The notes: generated by a model from the letters alone, not told the origin. Shown: positions 1 to 6,594, counted from the stretch's first letter. The stretch: 10,703 bases of DNA from an uncultured Prevotella sp. (GCA_934183135.1 CAKPRX010000074.1:1-10703), one strand, 5' to 3'. Numbers and translations are program-made.

Positions 1-630
1 AGTAAACAAAAGAAAATGAATGTCCGCGTAGACTTTACGCCTATGGTGGATATGATGATGCTTCTTATCACGTTCTTCATGCTCTGTACGTCTTTGGCCA
101 AACCTCAGACTATGGAATTGAGTATGCCAAGTAATGATAAGAACCAGACAGATGAGGATAAGTCTGTGACGAAGGCTTCTTACACGATTACAATCTATGT
201 AGGCGCCAACAATCAGATTTACTATATTGCCGGTCTGCCTAAGTATGATGACCCTTCGTGTCTGAAGAAGACTACCTGGGGTAAGGATGGCATCCGCAAG
301 GTGCTTATTACCCATGTTACGGAAGACGGAACTCAGCCTGTTCAGCAGGTGATGCTGGCTAAGGCCAAACTTGATGAGAAAAAGCTCAACGATCCTAGTT
401 ATTCCGACACGCTTTACAACAAGCAGCTGTCGCAGATTAAGGCCGGTGACCTGGGCAATGGCCAGAAGATTTCTACTATGACCATTATCATCAAGGCAAC
501 TGACAAGGCCAGCTACAAGAACCTGATTGATGCTCTTGACGAGATGCAGCTTTGCAGCATCGGTAAGTATGTGATAGATAAGATTAACCCGGATGACCAG
601 AAACTGCTCGACAAGGCAGGTGTTAAATAA
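1..630 (+). CDS. exbD: ExbD/TolR-family proton-channel subunit, 5' end outside window
   Basis: ExbD works with ExbB in the inner membrane, using the proton motive force to energise TonB and so outer-membrane transport. The frame is open from base 1, and the first visible residues (SKQKK, then MNVRVDFTPMVDM) are the tail of a longer N-terminus, so the ATG at 16 is probably internal. One transmembrane segment follows (about visible residues 15-33, MVDMMMLLITFFMLCTSL). It holds the conserved Asp in the TPMVD motif (visible residue 17), the expected proton-carrying residue. A periplasmic domain of about 170 residues follows, longer than in E. coli ExbD but usual for the Bacteroidales form, with the TMELSMPSND stretch after the membrane helix. 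The stop is TAA, and tonB starts 41 bases later, which suggests one operon. exbB and perhaps a second exbD are expected upstream but cannot be seen. Confidence 0.93.
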   Translation, partial: SKQKKMNVRVDFTPMVDMMMLLITFFMLCTSLAKPQTMELSMPSNDKNQTDEDKSVTKASYTITIYVGANNQIYYIAGLPKYDDPSCLKKTTWGKDGIRKVLITHVTEDGTQPVQQVMLAKAKLDEKKLNDPSYSDTLYNKQLSQIKAGDLGNGQKISTMTIIIKATDKASYKNLIDALDEMQLCSIGKYVIDKINPDDQKLLDKAGVK

Positions 631-671
631 CAGGATGGTCATTAATGCTGAATAATTAAAAGATAAAGACT

Positions 672-1505
672 ATGTCAAAAATAGATTTGATTTCATCAGA
701 CTGGGTTGATTTGGTATTCGAAGGCAGAAACCAGGCCTATGGAGCCTACAAGCTCCGCAAGGGCACTACCAAGCGCAATATTATCGCCATATTGGCAGTT
801 GTGGTGTTGCTGCTTATCGGATTTATTATCCTCACAGTCAAGAATTTCGTTGATGAGCAGCGCGCTAAGGTAGCTGTGACTCAGGTAACTGAGATCAGCG
901 CCCTGGATCAGCCTAAGAAAAAGGCTGAGGTGAAGCAGAAGAAGGTAGAACTGGAGCCTGAAAAGGTGGTAGAGTAGGTAAAGAGCTCTATCAAGTTTAC
1001 CGCCCCTGTTATCAAGAAGGACGAAGATGTTAAGCCCGAGGAGGAACTCAAGACTCAGGATGAGTTGATGAGCACCAAGACAGCCATCGGTACCTTTGAT
1101 GTAAAGGGTAACGATGATGCCAATGGTGAGATACTGAAGGCTAAGGAAGTTATCGCCCAGCCAGAGCCGCCGAAGCACGTTGAAGAAGACAAGGTGTTCG
1201 ATATCGTAGAGCAGCAGCCTCTCTTCCCTGGCGGACAGGGTGCCTTGATGCAGTTCCTGCATGACAACATCAAGTATCCTGTCGTTGCACAGGAGAATGG
1301 TGTACAGGGCCGTGTAACCGTACAGTTTGTGGTTGAGAAGGATGGATCTATTACGGACGTTCACGTGTTGAGAGGTGTAGACCCGTCTCTGGACAAGGAG
1401 GCCGTACGCGTTGTTAAGTCAATGCCTCGCTGGACTCCTGGTAAGCAGAATGGTACCACGGTTCGTGTGAACTATCGTCTCCCTGTATTGTTCAGACTGC
1501 AGTAA
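672..1505 (+). pseudogene. tonB: TonB energy transducer interrupted by an in-frame TAG
   Basis: TonB spans the periplasm and passes energy from ExbB-ExbD to outer-membrane receptors. Codons 1-101 encode the Bacteroidetes-type N-terminus (FEGRNQAYGAYKLRK, residues 17-30), a transmembrane helix (about 37-55) and the start of a Lys/Glu/Pro-rich linker. Codon 102 (975-977) is TAG. The same frame then continues without a shift for 175 codons: more linker, then a full TonB C-terminal domain (about 180-277) with FPGGQGAL, GRVTVQFVVEKDG, RWTPGKQNG and a final VNYRLPV. One base change (AAG to TAG, replacing a Lys) would explain it. As written, the product is a membrane stub without the receptor-contacting domain; restart at ATG 1068 would give a C-terminal piece with no membrane anchor. 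TAG is an ordinary stop for tadA and the 6595-7470 gene here, so genome-wide recoding is unlikely. Suppression or a sequence error remain possible. Confidence 0.85.
975..977 (+). other. In-frame amber codon inside tonB
   Basis: The codons read GTA GAG TAG GTA AAG AGC. Both sides are in the same frame and both belong to a TonB linker, so this is a nonsense substitution and not a frameshift. Confidence 0.9.
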
Positions 1506-1521
1506 TATCATTATTAACAGA

Positions 1522-2481
1522 ATGAAAAAGACCGTATTCTGCATTTTTGTAGGATTAACACTATTCGCCTGCCTTTGTGTTTCTTGCCAGAGCAAGAAGC
1601 ACAAGGGCGGGCGGACAGACACTTATTCGTCAGGGGTGGCCAGTTTCGCCTCTGACGAAAGTTTTAGCCCCATTATAGACGAAGAGGTTCAGCTCTTCGA
1701 ATTTTCTTATCCTCAGGCAACGGTTAAACCGATATATACCAATGAGTCGGATGCCGTTACCATGTTGTTGAAAGGAAAAATATGCCTGGCCATTACGGCC
1801 CGCGACTTCAAGGCCAAGGAACGCCAGAGCCTGGAAGACCAAACTTTCAATCCCCGCTCATTTCCTATTGCTTACGATGGGTTGGCGCTGATTGTGAATA
1901 AAAGTAATAATGATACTTGTATTTCGGTAAAGGACATTGCCAACATACTGACAGGCAAAGTTACCAAGTGGTCGTCGCTCAACCCTAAGAATACCCGGGG
2001 CGACATCATCGTGGTATTCGACAACCGCAAGTCAAGTACAGTACACTTTGCCGAGGATAGCATCTTGGGTGGCAAGCCCATTACCAACCCCAATGTGGTG
2101 GCTGTCAAGAAGACTGCCGATGTGATATCCTATGTTGAGAAGACACCTAATGCTATCGGGGTTATCGGTAGTAACTGGTTGAATGATAAGCGCGATACAA
2201 CCAACCTTACCTTTAAGAAGAATATCCGCACGATGGCGGTTTCCCGTTTGGACAAGGCTACCCCTGCCAATAGTTGGAAGCCCTATCAGTACTATATATA
2301 CAATGGTAACTATCCCTTGGCGCGTACCATTTATGCCCTGCTCAATGACCCGCTGCGCGGTTTGCCATGGGGATTTGCCAATTTCTTAACATCGCCCAAG
2401 GGCCAGCTTATTATCTTTAAGTCTGGTCTGCTTCCTGTTCAGGGCAATATCACCATTCGTGATGTTAATATTACTGAATAA
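1522..2481 (+). CDS. PstS-like periplasmic-binding-fold lipoprotein
   Basis: A 319-residue protein with a lipoprotein signal peptide: MKK, a hydrophobic core, then LCVSC with the lipidated Cys at 22. The mature part looks like the PBP-like domain of PstS phosphate-binding proteins: YDGLALIVNKSN (about 114-125), an ISVKDIANILTGKVTKWSSL segment typical of PstS (about 133-152), NAIGVIGSNWL near 210, and a C-terminal LTSPKGQLIIFKSGLLPVQ. It starts 16 bases after the tonB frame and no pstC, pstA or pstB is adjacent, so a role in a phosphate ABC transporter is doubtful. Its place between tonB and a TPR gene recurs in Bacteroidales, which I take (inference from memory of such clusters) to mean a role tied to TonB energisation. 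The ligand is unknown; the clear phosphate-loop motif of true PstS is not visible to me. Confidence 0.8.
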   Translation: MKKTVFCIFVGLTLFACLCVSCQSKKHKGGRTDTYSSGVASFASDESFSPIIDEEVQLFEFSYPQATVKPIYTNESDAVTMLLKGKICLAITARDFKAKERQSLEDQTFNPRSFPIAYDGLALIVNKSNNDTCISVKDIANILTGKVTKWSSLNPKNTRGDIIVVFDNRKSSTVHFAEDSILGGKPITNPNVVAVKKTADVISYVEKTPNAIGVIGSNWLNDKRDTTNLTFKKNIRTMAVSRLDKATPANSWKPYQYYIYNGNYPLARTIYALLNDPLRGLPWGFANFLTSPKGQLIIFKSGLLPVQGNITIRDVNITE

Positions 2482-2484
2482 GAG

Positions 2485-2492
2485 TAACTTTG
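2485..2492 (+). promoter_or_regulatory. Bacteroidetes -7 box (TAACTTTG) upstream of the TPR gene
   Basis: TAACTTTG fits the TAnnTTTG consensus and lies 47 bases before the ATG at 2540. A TTTG at the -33 position is not clear. The small palindrome TGACGAACGTCA (2499-2510) would fall at the transcription start. This suggests the TPR gene can be transcribed on its own besides read-through from the operon. Confidence 0.45.
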
Positions 2493-2539
2493 CAGATGTG
2501 ACGAACGTCATAAGAATATAATCACTAAAAGATAGAATT

Positions 2540-3961
2540 ATGAAAGCGATTAAATATTTACTTATTGGAGCCCTGATAACAGGTTTCAGTGCTCCTGTGG
2601 TGGCACAGGATGTGAAGAGCGACATCGAGAAAATGACCAAGTTGGTAAAGGACAACCAGGGCAATACTGCCGCCATTCAGAGTGAGATTAAGAATTTCCG
2701 TAAGGCTTATAAGAAAAACGCGGAGGCTCTGACAGCCCTTGGCCGTGCCTATCTGGATGTCAAGGATACCGCCAATGCCCAGCTGTTTGCAGAGACTGCC
2801 ATCAAGGTTAATTCTAAGTATGGCCCTGGCTATGTACTGATGGGCGACATCGAGGCATTCAAGGACAATGGAGGCGAGGCTTCGGCTTGGTTTGAGCAGG
2901 CCACAGTCATGGATCCTCAGAATGTAGATGGCTATCGCCGCTATGCCCAGGTTAACAGCAAGGCCAATCCTGCCGCTGCCGTGGCCAAGTTAGAGGAGCT
3001 TCGCAAGGTGCGTCCTGACTATCCCGTAGATATCATTTCGGCTGAAATATACGACAAGGCCGGAAATATCAAGAAGGCTGTAAGCTATTATGATAAGGTT
3101 GACCGCAGCAAGATGGAAGACTATCAGCTCGCGGCTTATTCTACCGACTGCTATCTGCTTGCCGACTATCAGAAGAGTCTGGATATAGCCGAGGCTGGTC
3201 GTGCCCGCTTTGCTAACAATGCCGGTCTGAACCGCCTGGCTCTCTTTAACCTCACCGAGTTGAACCGTTTCCCTGAGGCCATTGCTGCCGGTAACGCCCT
3301 GTTGACTTCTGACAAGGTTAAGCTGTCGGGCAACGACCACCTGTACCTCGGTATGGCCTATAGTGGTAACAAGGATTATGACAATGCCATTGACCAGTTC
3401 AACAAGGCCATCGCCCTGGATGCCAACAACAAGGCTATGCAGGTCAAGATTTACAAGGTTCTCTCTGGCGTGTATGCAGAGAAGGGCGATGTAGACAGTG
3501 CCGTAGCAGCCTTTAACAAGTATGTCGACAATGCTGACAAGGTTACTGCCTACGAGTACAGTAAGTTGCCCAATATCTACATGGCACAGGCCGAGAAAGT
3601 CACTGGGGCCGACCAGGTAAAGTATTATACTGAGGCCGACAAGGCTTGGGGCGTTATCGCCGACAAGTTCCCCAGCGTGGCCGATTATGCTACTTATCAG
3701 CGTGCTCACATAGGTTTCAAGCTCGACCCTGAGACGAAGACAGGTGCTGCCAAGCCACATTATGAGAAACTCATAGAGCTTATCAAGGCCAAGGCTGATG
3801 CTGACGAGTCTGACAAGGCTCGTCTGGTAGAGGCTTATCGTTATTTGGGCTATTACTATACGTTGCACAATGAAAAGGCCCAGGCTGCCGAGAGTTGGAA
3901 GAAAGTTCTGGAGATAGACCCCGAAAACGCCAGTGCTAAGCAGGCCCTTGGCATAAAGTAA
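2540..3961 (+). CDS. Secreted tetratricopeptide-repeat (TPR) protein
   Basis: A 473-residue protein with a Sec signal peptide (cleavage probably after Ala22, in APVVAQD). The rest is helical repeats of TPR type: EALTALGRAYLDVKDTANAQ (about 57-76), GPGYVLMGDIEAF (about 94), EIYDKAGNIKKAVSYYDKV (about 170), HLYLGMAYSGNKDYDNAIDQ (about 267-286) with KAIALDANNKA after it, VLSGVYAEKGDVDSAVAAF near 307, and a closing YRYLGYYYTLHNEKAQAAES with KVLEIDPENAS. About nine or ten repeats are recognisable by eye. TPR proteins are protein-binding scaffolds; with a signal peptide this one should act in the periplasm. It is the last gene of the exbD-tonB-PstS-like cluster, with a terminator directly after it, so a scaffold for that machinery is a reasonable inference. 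There is no catalytic domain. The long open frame on the opposite strand (3868-2990) is a codon-bias shadow. Confidence 0.9.
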   Translation: MKAIKYLLIGALITGFSAPVVAQDVKSDIEKMTKLVKDNQGNTAAIQSEIKNFRKAYKKNAEALTALGRAYLDVKDTANAQLFAETAIKVNSKYGPGYVLMGDIEAFKDNGGEASAWFEQATVMDPQNVDGYRRYAQVNSKANPAAAVAKLEELRKVRPDYPVDIISAEIYDKAGNIKKAVSYYDKVDRSKMEDYQLAAYSTDCYLLADYQKSLDIAEAGRARFANNAGLNRLALFNLTELNRFPEAIAAGNALLTSDKVKLSGNDHLYLGMAYSGNKDYDNAIDQFNKAIALDANNKAMQVKIYKVLSGVYAEKGDVDSAVAAFNKYVDNADKVTAYEYSKLPNIYMAQAEKVTGADQVKYYTEADKAWGVIADKFPSVADYATYQRAHIGFKLDPETKTGAAKPHYEKLIELIKAKADADESDKARLVEAYRYLGYYYTLHNEKAQAAESWKKVLEIDPENASAKQALGIK

Positions 3962-4003
3962 GTCGCAGAGTATATAACGTATAAATTAATCAATAGTTAA
4001 GAT

Positions 4004-4039
4004 AGGGGTGGGGATGGCATGCACATTCCCACCCCTTTT
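4004..4039 (+). terminator. Intrinsic terminator after the TPR gene
   Basis: AGGGGTGGG (4004-4012) pairs with CCCACCCCT (4028-4036), and G-T, A-T, T-A and G-C pairs extend the stem inward; a TTTT run ends it at 4036-4039. It lies 43 bases after the TPR stop codon and closes the exbD-tonB cluster. Confidence 0.85.
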
Positions 4040-4068
4040 AGTTATGATGCCTGCCCTCCTTGATTTTG
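4037..4068 (+). promoter_or_regulatory. Possible promoter for tadA
   Basis: TTTA (4037-4040), 20 bases, then TGATTTTG (4061-4068): each box is one mismatch from the Bacteroidetes TTTG / TAnnTTTG pattern and the spacing is right. It begins at the end of the preceding terminator and would leave a leader of about 90 bases before tadA. The leader holds only a short CCCACA-c-TGTGGG palindrome (4136-4148). Confidence 0.3.
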
Positions 4069-4166
4069 TTTCCCTCGGCCGCCCCGCGCAGGCTCCTGCA
4101 TGGGGACTTGACAGATAGGCAGGGGAGATGGCCAGCCCACACTGTGGGACAATCAGAAAAGAAAAA

Positions 4167-4619
4167 ATGAGTGCAGAAGACCAACAGAAGCAGGACGAGC
4201 TGTTTATGTCCAAGGCCATAGGGCAGGCCCGGCAGGCATTGGCCGACGGCGAGATACCCATCGGGGCCGTCGTCGTGTGCCAGGGTCGCATCATCGCCCG
4301 TGCCCACAATCTTACCGAGACGCTCCATGATGTGACGGCCCATGCCGAGATGCAGGCCATTACTGCTGCCGCTAACCAGTTGGGTGGCAAGTATCTTCGC
4401 GGCTGTACACTTTACGTTACGGTAGAGCCCTGTGTGATGTGTGCCGGAGCTCTCGGCTGGTCGCAGATAGACCGTGTGGTCTATGGTGCCCCCGATGTCA
4501 AGCGCGGTTACACCCTCTACGCCCCCCATGCGTACCATCCCAAGACCCAGGTTACGCCTGGCGTATTAGAAGACGTCTGCCGCCAGCTCATGCAGGACTT
4601 CTTTAAGGAGCGCCGGTAG
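4167..4619 (+). CDS. tadA: tRNA-specific adenosine deaminase
   Basis: TadA deaminates the wobble adenosine (A34) of tRNA to inosine so that one tRNA reads several codons; it acts in the cytoplasm. The 150-residue product has the zinc-dependent cytidine/deoxycytidylate deaminase signature: HAE (His59, catalytic Glu61) in DVTAHAEMQA, and PCVMC (Cys89, Cys92) in VEPCVMCAGALGWSQ. The IPIGAVVV strand lies at 30-37 and the C-terminus ends LMQDFFKERR, a usual TadA length. I chose ATG 4167 (MSAEDQQ) over the in-frame ATG 4128, because the 13 extra residues do not look like the family and 4167 follows an A-rich stretch (GAAAAGAAAAA), favourable for starts in this phylum. It stands alone between two terminators. 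The stop is TAG, showing that TAG works as a normal stop codon in this genome. Confidence 0.96.
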   Translation: MSAEDQQKQDELFMSKAIGQARQALADGEIPIGAVVVCQGRIIARAHNLTETLHDVTAHAEMQAITAAANQLGGKYLRGCTLYVTVEPCVMCAGALGWSQIDRVVYGAPDVKRGYTLYAPHAYHPKTQVTPGVLEDVCRQLMQDFFKERR

Positions 4620-4662
4620 CGGCATAGGCAAGGTTGGCCAGGTGATAGTGGCCTCTGTACAG

Positions 4663-4705
4663 GAAAAGCCTTCATCTTGCAGTAAGTGCAGGATGAAGGC
4701 TTTTC
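4663..4705. terminator. Long bidirectional terminator hairpin between tadA and the convergent fimbrillin-like gene
   Basis: GAAAAGCCTTCATC (4663-4676) pairs perfectly with GATGAAGGCTTTTC (4692-4705). The stem continues with one G-T and four more pairs to a five-base loop, about 19 base pairs in all. The AAAAGCC...GGCTTTT ends give a U-rich 3' flank on both strands. It sits 44 bases after tadA and 72 bases beyond the stop of the minus-strand gene, so it can serve both. Confidence 0.85.
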
Positions 4706-4776
4706 TTGGTTGTCCTCTGGGCTGAATAGCGTATATTACGCGGCGACTTTATTCTCAGTGTTGTTATTGCCCCTTG

Positions 4777-6042
4777 TTACCATGGCGACTTTGCCAATAC
4801 AGGGCGAACCAGGTATTTATAGTCTTTGTTGTCGAATTTCCATATACCAAATCCACCAATTATGCCATTCTGTATTGTAATCATAAAGCGGTAACCATAG
4901 CCTTTCCCTTCAGAAGCTGTCCAGAAATCAAAATTACTATTACCCTCTTTATCAATCTTATTATACAGGGTTAAGGTGTTTTTGGTGTACCCGAGTTGCA
5001 CGCCTGTAAATTTGACGATGTCTTCTCCTTTTTCCTGGGATAACGTAAGCGTGGGGGAACCTATGGCTGCTTTACTATTAGCCCAATCGTATAGGAGCCC
5101 TCCCTCTTCTGTGATTTCATCAGCAGTTGGGACGCGCCAATTCTCGCCCCAGGCAAAGCTGCTGCCCGTCTTTGTGGCCTCAGTCCAGGTCATTTCTTCA
5201 TCCACATTCTTTGTGGCGAACCTCGGGCCGCCAGCCCACAGCTGTACCCAGTCTATGGGAGTCTCAGTGCCATTGATAAGCGCTGTGGCAGTGCCTTTTG
5301 TCGGGCCCGAGGTTATGGTGTAGTATTTGCCTGCGGTCAGACCTGCCTCTTTAGTGGTGTTAAGGAGTAGGTCGCCATTATATATTGCTATCTTCTGTCC
5401 GGCAGGCACTACCACATAGCTGAGCTCACCTGCGGTTGAGGTTTTGGAGAGCAGCGTAGTCTTGGTGTCGCTTGTGCTTACGGTAAAGCCTGCTTCGTTC
5501 TTGTTGGCCGTAAGTCCTTTCACCCACTTGCCGTCGGCAGTCTTTACGTTGATGTCCAGCGTACCGGTCTTGTCTACCTCCACGATGCGCAGCACAGCCA
5601 CCTTGGCGCTCAGTGCTATGGTAAGGCCGTCTGCGCCCGTTGTAGCTTCGGCCGTCTTGCCGGCCACGGCGTACTTGTCGGCCACATCATCGAACGCTCC
5701 CGTCTGGCCAGTCAAATCTACTTCGTTGCCAGGGAAGTATGCATACCAATCGGCAGTTTGCGCAGTTGTCATGGCATCGCTGCTGGCGAACTGGTCACCC
5801 CCATTGGCGAATGTGTAGTAGGATGCTATCTGGTCATTGCTTACCTTCACCACATCGTTCGTGGTAAAGGCGAATTTCCATGAGCCATCGTTGTCTGTCA
5901 TCATAGCTCGTGTGCTCACATCCTCGACAGAGGCTTTGAGGGTTATGCCCTTTTTCACTGTCGGGGTGCTGTCGTCATCGTTGCTGCAAGCCGTGAGGCC
6001 CATAATGGCCAGCATTGCAAGAGAATATAGTACTTTCTTCAT
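4777..6042 (-). CDS. Fimbrillin-like surface lipoprotein with a C-terminal Lcl/FISUMP-like domain
   Basis: A 421-residue lipoprotein: MKKVLYSLAMLAIMGLTAC with the lipidated Cys at 19, followed by SNDDD, an acidic start typical of Bacteroidetes surface-exposed lipoproteins. Residues about 30-250 resemble the fimbrillin/Mfa-like fold: GITLKASVEDVSTRA, SWKFAFTTNDVVKVSND (54-70), a DWYAYFP strand (98-104), LSYVVVPAGQKIAIY (207-221) and LTAGKYYTIT (235-244). Residues about 262-421 change character: WVQLWAGGPRFA, NWRVPTADEI (301-310), FDFWTASEGKGYGYRF (371-386) and LVRPV (411-415). That matches the C-type-lectin-like Lcl C-terminal / FISUMP domain seen in many secreted Bacteroidetes proteins. I infer an adhesin or pilus-tip type surface protein; the ligand is unknown. 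The start is ATG 6042; an upstream in-frame TTG at 6078 would overlap the small gene before it and would bury the signal peptide. A promoter-like box lies ahead of the small gene, so the two are probably co-transcribed. Confidence 0.85.
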   Translation of the reverse strand: MKKVLYSLAMLAIMGLTACSNDDDSTPTVKKGITLKASVEDVSTRAMMTDNDGSWKFAFTTNDVVKVSNDQIASYYTFANGGDQFASSDAMTTAQTADWYAYFPGNEVDLTGQTGAFDDVADKYAVAGKTAEATTGADGLTIALSAKVAVLRIVEVDKTGTLDINVKTADGKWVKGLTANKNEAGFTVSTSDTKTTLLSKTSTAGELSYVVVPAGQKIAIYNGDLLLNTTKEAGLTAGKYYTITSGPTKGTATALINGTETPIDWVQLWAGGPRFATKNVDEEMTWTEATKTGSSFAWGENWRVPTADEITEEGGLLYDWANSKAAIGSPTLTLSQEKGEDIVKFTGVQLGYTKNTLTLYNKIDKEGNSNFDFWTASEGKGYGYRFMITIQNGIIGGFGIWKFDNKDYKYLVRPVLAKSPW

Positions 6043-6068
6043 CTTTGCGCGATTTTCTAAAAAACTAA

Positions 6069-6230
6069 TTATTCCCAAACGTCTTCTTCATCACCATTTT
6101 CTGTATTCCCAGAGACAGAAAAATTTTGTGGTTGACCGACTTTCCCCTGTTCTCCGCTACCTGCCAGTATGGCAGGAGCCTCCACCTTGTACGTATCTGT
6201 ACAAGGTGAAATGTAAGTTTGCTTCTTCAT
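6069..6230 (-). CDS. 53-residue small protein (MKKxYIxP...LAGSG type) upstream of the fimbrillin-like gene
   Basis: ATG at 6230-6228 opens 53 codons ending in TAA (6071-6069). The product begins MKKQTYISPCTDTYKVEAPA, continues ILAGSGEQG and ends acidic: NGDEEDVWE. This layout (MKK-Y-I-P start, a short hydrophobic patch, LAGS, then a polar or acidic tail often ending near a Trp) is one I recall as common among short uncharacterised Bacteroidales proteins, often next to surface-protein genes. Support for translation: the family-like sequence, a -7 box 39 bases upstream, and the next gene starting 26 bases after its stop. It is not a classical signal peptide. Cys10 and LAGSG could hint at processing, but that is speculation. 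Two perfect hairpins (6183-6208 and 6161-6175) lie inside its coding region, so control of the downstream gene is also possible. Function unknown. Confidence 0.7.
   Translation of the reverse strand: MKKQTYISPCTDTYKVEAPAILAGSGEQGKVGQPQNFSVSGNTENGDEEDVWE
6161..6175. repeat. Hairpin CTGCCA-gta-TGGCAG
   Basis: Perfect 6-base arms with a 3-base loop, within codons 19-24 of the small minus-strand gene and 7 bases from a second, larger hairpin. Confidence 0.7.
6183..6208. repeat. Perfect 10-bp inverted repeat CACCTTGTAC / GTACAAGGTG
   Basis: Arms at 6183-6192 and 6199-6208 with a 6-base loop, in codons 8-16 of the small minus-strand gene. As RNA it would form a stable stem shortly after the start codon. 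A protein-binding site on DNA is the alternative. Confidence 0.8.
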
Positions 6231-6268
6231 AAGTTTGTATTTGTTATCCTTGTTATTGTTTTGAACAG

Positions 6269-6276
6269 CAAAGGTA
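6269..6276 (-). promoter_or_regulatory. Bacteroidetes -7 box (TACCTTTG on the minus strand) for the small-gene/fimbrillin-like operon
   Basis: Read on the minus strand the sequence is TATATACCTTTGC, matching TAnnTTTG. It lies 39 bases before the ATG at 6230, so the leader would be about 30 bases. I see no clear TTTG at -33, which would fit an activated or alternative-sigma promoter. Confidence 0.5.
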
Positions 6277-6501
6277 TATAATCTGAATATAACTCGTATG
6301 GGTGGGGAGTGTAAATGATGTTAAATGCGCGGTAAGCGATGCTGGGCTGTTCGTGTCAGCCCCAAAAGTGTTTGAAATGCTAAGCAGGAAAGCACCTTGT
6401 GGTATATCATTGAAAGTGCGGTTCCCCGTTTTTTTCGCCACGGTAGGGATTTCCCTACGCTTTTTTAGGGAAAAGATGGTGGCGGGAAGTTCAGAATTTA
6501 T
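6277..6501. other. Divergent intergenic control region
   Basis: This stretch separates the minus-strand promoter box at 6269-6276 from the plus-strand box at 6502-6509. It holds a GGGCTG...CAGCCC hairpin (6344-6362) and the GTAGGGATTTCCCTAC palindrome listed separately. The short open frames here (plus 6302-6580, minus 6441-6253) show no protein-like character, and each runs over one of the promoter boxes. Confidence 0.55.
6443..6470. promoter_or_regulatory. Palindromic operator candidate GTAGGGATTTCCCTAC plus a third TAGGGA half-site
   Basis: GTAGGGA (6443-6449) and TCCCTAC (6452-6458) are perfect inverted arms, and TTAGGG (6465-6470) followed by A repeats the half-site in direct orientation. 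The site lies about 30-60 bases upstream of the -7 box at 6502, where an activator would bind. The hairpin followed by GCTTTTTT also looks like an intrinsic terminator, but no plus-strand gene ends here, so I prefer an operator. Confidence 0.5.
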
Positions 6502-6509
6502 TACATTTG
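6502..6509 (+). promoter_or_regulatory. Bacteroidetes -7 box (TACATTTG) for the glycine-zipper lipoprotein gene
   Basis: TTACATTTGC fits TAnnTTTG and lies 85 bases before ATG 6595. The leader is very GC-rich (GCGGCC at 6532-6537 can pair with GGCCGC at 6563-6568), so it is probably structured. No clear -33 TTTG. Confidence 0.55.
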
Positions 6510-6594
6510 CACCCGTAATCAGTTCCCAGCGGCGGCCGCGCGCCCAGTGTAGTGGCCGGCGGGGCCGCGTGGGGATGTAATGTGAGTGACAACT

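Noticed and set aside
975..977. Genome-wide amber recoding
   Set aside because: TAG ends tadA (4617-4619) and the glycine-zipper gene (7468-7470) at natural C-termini, so it is read as stop here.
2990..3868. 292-codon open frame opposite the TPR gene
   Set aside because: Antisense shadow of TPR codons; no recognisable domain, no promoter box.
4128..4166. Longer tadA start at ATG 4128
   Set aside because: Adds 13 residues not typical of TadA. ATG 4167 is preceded by an A-rich stretch and gives the usual length.
6269..6509. Invertible (phase-variable) promoter flanked by inverted repeats, as known for Bacteroidales surface genes
   Set aside because: I looked for matching inverted repeats on both sides of the promoter boxes at 6269 and 6502 and found none; the hairpins seen are local stems, not a flanking pair. 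No recombinase gene is adjacent.
6530..6575. Vector or linker contamination (NotI-like GCGGCCGC in a very GC-rich leader)
   Set aside because: The flanking bases do not match common cloning polylinkers I know, and the neighbouring genes are GC-rich as well.
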